A stretch of DNA of 64,000 nt from Rhizomys pruinosus (taxonomy: Eukaryota > Chordata > Mammalia > Rodentia > Spalacidae). The stretch spans positions 130,877 through 194,876 of the forward strand of contig VZQC01006345.1 of NCBI GenBank assembly GCA_009823505.1, given 5' to 3'. Positions 56,096-64,000 of this stretch are shown in pieces. Every line of letters starts with the position of its first letter. The stretch's first letter is position 1. Below the pieces are notes generated by a model. The model had not been told where the DNA came from, did no database searches, and saw only the letters and a program-made list of their open reading frames with translations. A program made the translations under genes and the position numbers.

Positions 56096-56724
56096 GGAAA
56101 ACCATAGCAAACAACACTAGGTAATTTACAGGACCTTTAGGGAGGCGTACTGCCAAGGATGAAACAGCTGAAAACTACCCACCTATGGCACACAACTCTT
56201 TAACAGAGCACCATGGCTGTTGCCTTCTGTGGTAAGCACCTTGATGGTGTATAATACAGGAATGAAAGATGATGAAAATTATGGCATACAAAAGGGAAAG
56301 GAGTCTCTCACCTGGAGTCTGGTTGAAGCCACTGGCCAACTAAGAAGGAAGAACTATAACACAATCAACAACATTCGATCTGAGGCCTTTCTCCCTTCTC
56401 AGCTGTAAACCTACAGCTTTCTAGGACTCTCATCAGAAACCCCATTCCATTGCAACCCAAGTGGCTCCTGGTTTTACTTTATCAGATAATTCCATCCAAG
56501 GCACCTCTGCAGCCACCCTATAACCCCACTTACAAAAAAGAAGGAAAAATGAAAAACAAAACAAAACAACAAACTCTTAAGCACTTTGAGATGTAACTTG
56601 AGAGCCACCAAAATGCTATATATGGCCAATTCTAGGACACTTGATGGTGATGCTCCCCTGAGAATCCCACACCCATTCTTGGGTGAATCTTTCTCTTTCC
56701 ATGAGCACCTTTCTACTTAAAATT
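56096..56724. other. Apparently single-copy stretch
   Basis: No gene or repeat supported. Confidence 0.4.
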
Positions 56725-56920
56725 TTAATTGACTTATTTTTATTTAATGTATATGAGTGCTTTGTCTGTGTACGTGCAATGCCCATAGAGTCTAGAAGAG
56801 GGCATCAGATCTCCTGGAACTGGAGTTACGGTTGTTAGCTGCTATGTAGGTGCTGGGAAGAGAACCTGGGGTCTCTACAAGAATAGCAAGTGCTCTTAAC
56901 TGCTGAGCCATTTCTCCAAC
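56725..56920 (-). mobile_element. B3-type SINE
   Basis: TTATTTTTATTTAATGTATA, GAAGAGGGCATCAGATCTCC and CTTAACTGCTGAGCCATTTC. This is the B3-style middle (GCATCAGATCTCC), not the local B2 subfamily. Confidence 0.85.
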
Positions 56921-57242
56921 TTTCTTTACTTCTACTTTTAATAATTCCAACTCTGCTTCTTACTGGCTTGTCCTGAAATTCTTTTCTGAGCTGATGCTGA
57001 CAATGCCATTTTACTTAAGGTCCCTAAAAGATTAATGGAACTCTTCAGGCTGCTGTAGGAGACAGAGCAGAGCTCTGCCACTGTTGCCCTTAGGGATTGG
57101 TCCCTGGGTTCAGATGTTCTGCCCCAGATACCCCAGGAGGGCAAGCCATCCCTGCTATCATGCCTTCCAAAAGATTAAATCCCCCCATTACATGAGGAGT
57201 GCTAATTCCCAGGGAAACCAGGAAAAGTAGGCCTTTGCTTTC
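56921..57242. other. Apparently single-copy stretch
   Basis: No gene or repeat supported. Confidence 0.4.
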
Positions 57243-57604
57243 TGTATTAGTCACTTTCCTGTTGCTGTGATAAAACCACCATGACCAAGGGAACTTATAA
57301 AAGGAAGAGTTTATTTGAGCTTACAATTGATGGTTCCAAGGAATTAAGAGTCCAATGTGGTGGGGAAGCCTGGTGGCCAGGGCTGGAGCAGAAAGCTGAA
57401 GTTCCCATCTTCCAATGAGCACAGGAAGTTAAGAGAGAGACTGGAGACTGGCAAGGCTTGTTACTCACTAAGCTAGCCCCCAGCCACATGCTTCCTCCAG
57501 CATGGCCACACCTTCTAAGATATCCCAGAACAGTGCCACCAACTGGGGACAAAATGTCTGAATACTTAAAGCCTATGGGGGACATTCACATCCAAACCAC
57601 CACA
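57243..57604 (-). mobile_element. MaLR (MT/ORR1-class) solo LTR
   Basis: TGTATTAGTCACTTTCCTGT to CATCCAAACCACCACA. CTTTC at 57238-57242 and 57605-57609 is an exact 5-base target duplication. Confidence 0.95.
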
Positions 57605-57722
57605 CTTTCCATCACTGGTTCAGAAGGCAAACTAAGAGGAGAACGGACTCCAGATTAGCCAGGTTACACTGTGGGACAGTTCACACTGCGGGGCATTTTA
57701 TGCTATGGGCCAGTTTACACTC

Positions 57723-58088
57723 TGTGCTTGTTTTGGTTGGAGTCTGACATATTCCCCATGGGCCCCATGTGTCTGAACACTTGTTTCCCAGCTGGTAGTG
57801 CTATTTGGGGAAGTTGTAGGACCTTCAGGACATGTGACCTTGTTAGCAGAAGTGAGTCACTGGAGATTATGTCTACTCCTAGTGCTGCCTGAGCTCTGTT
57901 TCCTCGTGTGCCAGACGGGAAGAGTTCCCACCTCACACTCCCTCTGCTATGGATAGAGCTGCCCCAGCTGCAATGTCTTCCCACCATGATGGACCCTGTG
58001 CTTGAAACTGTGAGCCACAGGCAGCCTTTCCTCCCTTACTTGTTCTGTCAACTATTTTGTCACAATGACAAGAAAAGTAACTAATATA
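57723..58088 (+). mobile_element. MaLR-class LTR, older subfamily
   Basis: TGTGCTTGTTTTGGTTGGAG, CATGGGCCCCATGTGTCTGA, GAAACTGTGAGCCACAGGC and AAGAAAAGTAACTAATATAG match the outline of an MT/ORR1 LTR but with clear divergence. Confidence 0.75.
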
Positions 58089-58850
58089 GTGCTACAATAA
58101 AGAACAAGACACTGAGAGCTCCAGGAACAACTCTTAGAGAGCAGATTTCATGGAAGTACATGCCAAAGTGCTCCCCTATCCCCAGGTCCCTGTGAGCTGG
58201 GAAGCCAAGGCTGAGTGATCTGAACAGAAGCACCAAGAACCATTAAGTGTACAGCATTTTGCCTATAGATACATTCCTGAAACAATGAACTAAATCACAC
58301 ACTAAGTACCACATACAATATTTATCAGTTTAAACATCTAGCTGTGAGTCCTTTCACAGAGTGAATGACTTCCCTTCCATATTTCTTTCATTGAAACTGG
58401 ATTTAATATACCGAACTTTCTTAAAGCAAGGCATATCATCCCATTGGGGCCTTTAAAAGAATGGAACATCACAAATCTCATGAAAGGAGACCATAAAAAG
58501 TCAGAGCTTTGAGGTAACTGGCATGAGAAAGGTACAAATAACAGGGGCAGCTAGCAATGCCATCATTCCATTCCTACTTTCTGTGGATGCAAAAGGCACA
58601 GCTCTCACCTCAAAGGGAATAAGAGATAGTTTAACCTGGAGCCAAATGTGAATGACCGCGGTCCGAGAAGACAGATTCAGATTGCCCCAGATACCATATT
58701 CCAACCTGGTAACCGTTTCAAGTTTTTATAGTAACAGAATAAATTAAATCATAAATCAAAACCCTTTAAAAAGACATTGGTGGAAACAGCAGATAGGTAG
58801 GTTTCAGCAAAGTAAGATCTCTGCTAAAAGCCTCAGATGCTATCGCATGG
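58089..58850. other. Apparently single-copy stretch
   Basis: No gene or repeat supported. Confidence 0.45.
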
Positions 58851-59207
58851 TGTGGTGGTTTGAATGAGTGTCCCCCATAGGCTGTAAGTATTCAGACATT
58901 TGTCTTCAGTTGGTGGCACTGTTTTTGGAGGTCTTAGAAGGTGTGGCATGCTAGAGGAAGTACGTTATTGGGGGCAGGCTTAGTGAGTTTAACAAGCCTC
59001 GTGGTCTCTAGTTGCTCTCTCTGCTTCCTGCGCTCTTTGCGGGATGTGACCCTCGGTTTGCTGCTCCAGTCTCCAGCCGCCATGCCTCCCCCCCACAATG
59101 GACTCTAATTCCCTGGAACCGTCAATTGTAAGCTCAAATAAACTCTTCCTTTTATAAGTTCCTTGGTCATGGTGTTTTATCACAGCAACAGAAAAGTGAC
59201 CAATACA
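58851..59207 (+). mobile_element. MaLR (MT/ORR1-class) solo LTR
   Basis: TGTGGTGGTTTGAATGAGTG to AGTGACCAATACA. CATGG at 58846-58850 and 59208-59212 is an exact 5-base target duplication. It is the inverted partner of the LTR at 57243. AATAAA lies near 59138. Confidence 0.96.
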
Positions 59208-59212
59208 CATGG

Positions 59213-61179
59213 CATTCTTCACTTTTGGGTTAGTAGAAGCTACCAACCTGTTTGTATATTCTAACACAATTTACCTCATAGTCACAAGGATGTTACATCA
59301 TACACAGACATAGACAATGAATGGCTATTTAGAAACTAAAGACAGCTTAGGCTTTAGTTTCTTTAAGTTGGCTTCTGATCTGTAATAGTCTAGCTCTCCA
59401 CATCGCTCATGTTTTAATCAGTCAGCCTTATCGTAGAATGTTTTACAATGATGTTTCTTTTTTACTGGGAATTTCAGTTCACATTTCCAGACCGAGAACT
59501 GGAATTTACCAGATTGGTTACAGGCAGAGTGAGCTGTGTGGTCCTAAACCTGGTCATGTTCTGTAACAAATATCCAGCATCCAGCCATTCTGGCATGCAT
59601 GTGTGTTATGTACACCCACACACTTCAGTATTGGATGGGAGGAAGAGTTAATCAATGCCCTTACTGAAAACAGCTGGCACCGGTGATTAAACACCTCACA
59701 CTGTCCCCAACATGCAAAGCAAACCTGCTGAGATCTGTGATAGCTGCACAGGGTGGGGGATAGACTCCCTGTACTAGCTTCAGCTTTTTTAAGCTTGGCT
59801 CTGAGACTTGAAGCCAAAAGCTGTACATCACGTACATCAGGAGAGATCTCTCTGCCCCCTCACTCAAATTTCAGCTCCTGATGGATGGGTTCTCGCTAAT
59901 AGATTGCTGTACTCCTTCCCCAGAGCCTTGTCAGATAATAGCACCCTCAACGCAATCACAGAGGAGTCCAACTCACACATCTCCCACGCCCGACAGGAGG
60001 AGGGGGCTTCTGGGTGCACTTTCTAGAGCAGAATCAAATTATTTATGGGCTATTTAGATGCAAATGTATCATTCATTTAGCAAACAGGCTGCATATGCAG
60101 ACAATTGAGCTACACAATGGCTATTTTAGGACAACCCAGCTAATCTCCCAGCATCAATTTTGCCTCTTCAAAGGGGATTCGGATTTTCTCTGAATTGATC
60201 AAACTTGACAAGCAATTTCTACCTAATGTTTAAGCCAGCCTCTTTTCTCCTTCTGTAGGTGAGAAATCCTATTTTCTGCTAGAGTCAAAGTAATGTGAAA
60301 GGCTACAGACACGGGTTAAGGAAGAGAAGGTATTATGCCCAGGACTATGTCGCCACAGAAAATAGAGCCATCCTGAAGGATATGTTTTTGTTTCGAAATT
60401 ACCAAACATTCCCATTGACACATGCCCCATCCCCCAGCCTGTTCCTTCCTGCTGCCTGCACTGATAAAGAAAGGAAACTGGAGACATCCTAGCCATGCCT
60501 GTACAGAGACAGCATGTTCCTGCACACCACCTAGGAGTCTATGTTCTTGCCCAGGGACTGTAAAAGATACACCAGTGTTCCAGCGACTCTTGGAATCAAT
60601 GGAAACTGCATTAGGAAAAGAGAGACTAAATTTGAAAACTTGGCTCAGCCTGGAGTTTATTACCAAAATGTCAGCTTGATTCAGTTGCGCTAAACAATTG
60701 GGTGAATGGGAGTGGAGGAGAGCAATAAGCACCGTCAGGGAGGTCAAATGGAATTAGCAGAGGGTGGCTCAGGGCTATGCCTCCCCTGAGCGAGTTCTGA
60801 TGAGCCGACAGAAAGCCATAGGCTCTGAGCTCACAGCTAAAGCCTGGTGAGCCTCTGTCCTGATGCTAACAAAGGAGACTGCAAAGGAAAACCATTTTCC
60901 TTTGCCTGTATCCACGAGGAGAAATGATGACCTGCGACCTGTCCCCTGCTTCCCCGAGGAGCCTCCAGGCTCTCAGGGCCACCCTTTGACTGAGCTACGT
61001 TTCCAAGTCTTCTCTAAACTCCTTTCCGGACTACTGGAAGGCCAGCCAATGTCTTGATTCAGGGGACATTCATAAAGCGCCGGGAGCCTTGGCCTAAGTC
61101 CCTTTTACATTTCTCAAGAAACGAATTGATTTCTTGATAATATCATTGAAAGAAGTTGAGATGTGATTTTTTTTCTTTC
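59213..61179. other. 2-kb repeat-free stretch
   Basis: The longest run without a SINE, LINE, LTR or microsatellite in the second half of the window, with more balanced base composition. Open frames up to 143 codons (60316-60747, minus) overlap frames on the other strand and show no domain. It may contain conserved noncoding sequence (see 60026-60245). Confidence 0.5.
60026..60245. promoter_or_regulatory. Candidate conserved noncoding element
   Basis: An A/T-rich but low-repetition block with several TAAT/ATTA-type homeodomain-like cores and an exact octamer ATGCAAAT (60058-60065). It is bounded by ordinary sequence and has no coding potential. The regulatory reading is a guess from composition and motif density only. 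Confidence 0.25.
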
Positions 61180-61490
61180 AAAGCCAATTTTTATTGAAGC
61201 TTTGTGCATTTCATACACAATTTCCCGATCGAATCTAGACCTGTAGCCTTTGCTTTCTTCCCCCCCACCCCACCAGAGCTCACGCGTTCTGCCAAACATG
61301 TTTTTCATCTTTTTCTCAGTCTCTTTTAAGTTTACTGTTTCGGGCAGAAGTTCACCATTTCAATCAGTTCTTTGACCCAGTCTTTTGTTGTTGTTGAGGT
61401 TGTTGTTCCTTCCAACTTGCATCGCTCCAAAATATGCATATATGCATGCCATACATATATCAATATTATGACATCATAGGTTTTAGCATC
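61180..61490 (-). mobile_element. L1 3' end, canonical 3'UTR
   Basis: TTTTTATTGAAGCTTTGTGC to CATACATATATCAATATTAT in the reversed order seen at 51496. No module. Confidence 0.85.
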
Positions 61491-61751
61491 TTCAGTTTAT
61501 GGTTTCTTTTTTATTAATATTTTTTTTATTAGGCTGAAAGATGTCATGTTTTCCTTAAGGAAGTGTTTGAAGGCTCCCCCTTGGCAAGCCCAAACAACCA
61601 TCAGTCCTGCCCTTGTGCTCCACACTGGGGTTTTCCCTTCTCATGGTCACCAAATGAGGTCCAGTAAGCACTGCATCCTGTCTTGATCTTCCTGTACTGG
61701 GCTCCGCGATATAGCCTGGGTAGTCCAACAATGGCAGTCTATACTCTGAAG
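61491..61751. other. Short unclassified stretch ending at an N
   Basis: No gene or repeat supported. Confidence 0.4.
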
Positions 61752-61752
61752 N
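61752..61752. other. Single N at a repeat break
   Basis: Unclassified sequence on the left meets a B1 at its tail end with no T-run on the right, followed at once by L1 ORF2. This probably marks an assembly join. Confidence 0.6.
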
Positions 61753-61902
61753 TTTGGTCTTTTTGAGACAGGATCTCCCTGTAGCCCCAGCTGTCCTGGA
61801 ATTCGCTCTGTAGACCAGGCTGGCCTTGAACTCACAAAGATCCACCTGCCTGTGCCTCCCAAGTGCTAGGAGGATTAAAGGCATGCACCACCATGCCCAG
61901 CT
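61753..61902 (-). mobile_element. B1 SINE
   Basis: TCTTTTTGAGACAGGATCTC to CACCACCATGCCCAGCT. The poly(T) tail expected at its left end is missing because of the N. Confidence 0.9.
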
Positions 61903-62223
61903 TAGGAAAAGACTTTCTAAATCAGACAGCAGCTGCACAGGAACTAAGGTTGACAATTGACAAATGGGACCTCATTAAACTCAAAAGCTTCTGTACAGTG
62001 AAAGAAACAATTAATTTAGTGAAGAGAAAACCCACAGAGTGGGAGGAAACTTCACTGCCAATATGATAGAGCATTAATTTCTATAATATATAAACTACTC
62101 AAAAAACAAGAAAACAAATGACTCACTCAAAATATGGAGTAAAGAGCTGAACAGAGACTTCACAAGTGAGGAAATAAAGATGGCTGAGAAAAAATAATTA
62201 AAAAAAAAAGGGTTCAACATCTC

Positions 62224-62450
62224 GGGGCTGGAGAGATGGCCTAGCGGTTAAGAGCACTGACTGCTCTTGCAGAGGACCCAGGTTCGATCCCCAGCTCCCA
62301 CATGGTGGCTGAGAACTGTCTTTGACTCCAGTTCCAGGGGAATCTGACACCCTCTTGTGACTTCCATGGCTTTGCATGACACGGGTGCACAAACCTATAT
62401 GTAGACAGTACATTCATATACATACAAAATAAATTTAAAAAAATTAAAAA
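62224..62450 (+). mobile_element. B2 SINE without internal duplication
   Basis: GGGGCTGGAGAGATGGCCTA onward. AGGGTTCAACATC before and AGGGTTAAACATC after form the target duplication in L1 ORF2. Confidence 0.95.
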
Positions 62451-63413
62451 AGGGTTAAACATCACTAATAATTAAGGAAATGCAAATTAAAACCACTTTA
62501 AGATATCATCTCACTCCAATAAGACTGGGTAGGATCAAGAAAACAAATGATACCAAATGCTGGAGAGGTTGTGGGGAAAGGAGAACACTCATCCACTGCT
62601 GGTGGGAATGTAAACTCGTACAACCACTTGGAAAGTAGTGTGGAGAACCTTGAAAAGACTCAAAATGAGCCTACCACCTGATCCAGTCATACCACTTCTG
62701 GGTATATACCCACAAGACTCATTCCACAGAGATACATGCACATCCATGTTTATTACAGCTCTCTTCACACTAGTGAAGAGCTGGAACCAGCCCAAGTGCC
62801 CCTCAACTGATGAATGGATAAGGAAAATGTGGTACATCTATACAATGGAGTTCTATGCAGCAGTAAAGAAAGATGACATCATCAACCTTGCAGGTAAATG
62901 GATGGAATGAGAAAATATTATGCTAAGTGCAGTAACACAGCCCCAGAAAAACAAACGCCAAATGGTATCCCTCATTTGTGGATGCTAGCACCAAGTACCT
63001 AGTTGTAAGGCAAATTGAACAATGTTAATGTTATATTTCTCTTTATCTGAAAGCAACTGCACTCTTATAATGTGAATCATTTAACGGGCTCTAGAACTAA
63101 CATATCACTTATTTTCAGACTTTGTAATTTTGGAATATGGATGGAGGGTATGCATGCATATTTTAGAGGATTATAAAATTAAAAGGGAAAAATGCGAATC
63201 CTGAAATATGATTTGGAAATAACATACAGCTTATTTTCAGATGACATAATGGTAGTATAGGTGTGACACACGCACATATTCACATAGGTTGAAGCAATGC
63301 AAATTGGAGGGAACAACAACAAAAGAAATGGGACAAAGATCCGACTGAAACAGTAAAGTTTTCTCCCCAAACAATAATCCTCTGCTTTGAGACACTTTAA
63401 AAAGACTAAGAGA

Positions 63414-63650
63414 GGGGCTGGAGAGATGGCCTAGTGGTTAAGAGCGCCGACTGCTCTTACAGAGGACCCGGGTTCGATCCCCAGCACCCACATGGTGGCC
63501 GAGAACCGTCTGAAACTCCAATTCCAGGAGAACGCCAGTTCCAGGGGAATCCGACACCCTCTTCTGACCTCCGCGGCATTGCACGACACGGGTGCACAAA
63601 CCTGCATGCAGACAGTACATTCATACACATACAGAAATAATAAAAAAAAA
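63414..63650 (+). mobile_element. B2 SINE with internal duplication
   Basis: Complete B2. AAAAAGACTAAG before and AAAAAGACTCAG after are the target duplication. The doubled unit (CCAATTCCAGGAGAA then CCAGTTCCAGGGGAA) is at about 63517-63549. Confidence 0.95.
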
Positions 63651-63792
63651 AAGACTCAGGGAAATATACGAGACATGTATGGCAGAATGCATGAACTCAG
63701 GCGGGGTGGGGGCATGGAAAGGGAAATGAGTCTAAATTGGAATGGGAAATGATGTATGAAGTACACAAAACACCAATAAAATATTTAAAAAA

Positions 63793-64000
63793 TGACATTT
63801 TCTATAACTGAAAGCAAAGAAATAGTGTAAAAATGAATCCAAGGCATATCTAGAAAATTTAGTTTGCTCACTTTTAGGATTCACAAATAACACTGAGCCC
63901 AAGAGGCCAGTGTGATCTGTCACTAGGCTCTACAGATGACTACATAGATTTCTAAGAGGGAGGCATGCATGTAATAGGGAGGGCAGGCTGGGGGGGGGGG
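63793..64000. other. Short unclassified end of window
   Basis: No gene or repeat supported. The window ends in a run of 11 G (63990-64000). Confidence 0.5.

Larger units (their letters stand above)
61903..63792 (+). mobile_element. L1 ORF2 C-terminus and canonical 3'UTR
   Basis: TAGGAAAAGACTTTCTAAAT matches 36813 of the full-length L1, so it starts in the last third of ORF2. ORF2 ends at about 62980 (GGATGCTAGCACC region). An ordinary 3'UTR of about 0.55 kb (excluding the B2) follows, ending CACCAATAAAATATTT. There is no 1.7-kb module. B2 copies at 62224 and 63414 interrupt it. Confidence 0.92.

Noticed and set aside
60316..60747. 143-codon minus-strand open frame
   Set aside because: Overlapping frames of 65-85 codons exist on the other strand, there is no domain or plausible start context, and the composition looks noncoding.
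63990..64000. Terminal G-run as a possible G-quadruplex
   Set aside because: Only one G-run, cut by the window end, with no further G-tracts nearby to form a quadruplex.

Overview
The window looks like intergenic DNA from a muroid rodent. The evidence is a dense mix of B1, B2, B3/B4 and ID SINEs, rodent L1 (including older Lx-type 3'UTRs), MaLR/MT/ORR1-type LTRs and an ERVL remnant with an MT2-like LTR. The B2 copies carry a 3' half (GCATTGCACGACACGGGTGC) that I do not know from standard mouse or rat B2, so a lineage outside Mus/Rattus is likely; the species cannot be named from sequence alone. I see no intact protein-coding gene, rRNA, tRNA gene or CRISPR array. All calls come from reading the sequence and comparing repeat copies by eye; no database search was run.

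Layout. 1-13 kb: L1 fragments with nested SINEs, and a near-complete MaLR element at 6798-8837 (LTR-internal-LTR, minus strand) inserted in an L1. 13-19 kb: Lx 3'UTR, an MT2/MLT-like LTR, a 1.7-kb L1 ORF2 fragment, two inverted L1 3' ends and a B4 split by a B2. 19.2-23.3 kb: an ERVL relic (MT2-like LTR plus pol remnant, minus strand) abutting a second MaLR element (plus strand). 24-30 kb: the least repetitive part, with MIR, L2 and B4 relics. 30-43 kb: Lx 3'UTR, a full-length but dead L1 (32135-40335) with an exact target-site duplication and three later insertions (an LTR and an adjacent B1 and B2), then older L1 and LTR pieces. 44-50.6 kb: a minus-strand unclassified retroelement related to the unusual 3' tail of that L1, then a degenerate C2H2 zinc-finger pseudogene broken by a B2 and bordered by an L1. 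50.6-59 kb: SINEs, L1 and LTRs, many with readable target-site duplications. 59.2-61.2 kb: a 2-kb repeat-free stretch. 61.2-64 kb: L1 and two B2 copies.

The most interesting signal is the L1 3' end. The full-length L1 continues after the ORF2 stop (38423) into about 1.7 kb not found in its canonical relatives. The same module occurs in other L1 copies (4240-4870, 49683-50585) immediately upstream of the ordinary L1 3' terminus, and also without visible L1 sequence (44370-47410, and 1-260). Other L1 copies here (51496-52773, 61903-63792) lack it. This suggests an L1 lineage that acquired a foreign 3'UTR module.

Three isolated N characters (50586, 53111, 61752) sit where repeats are cut off abruptly and probably mark assembly joins, so local order near them should be treated with caution.
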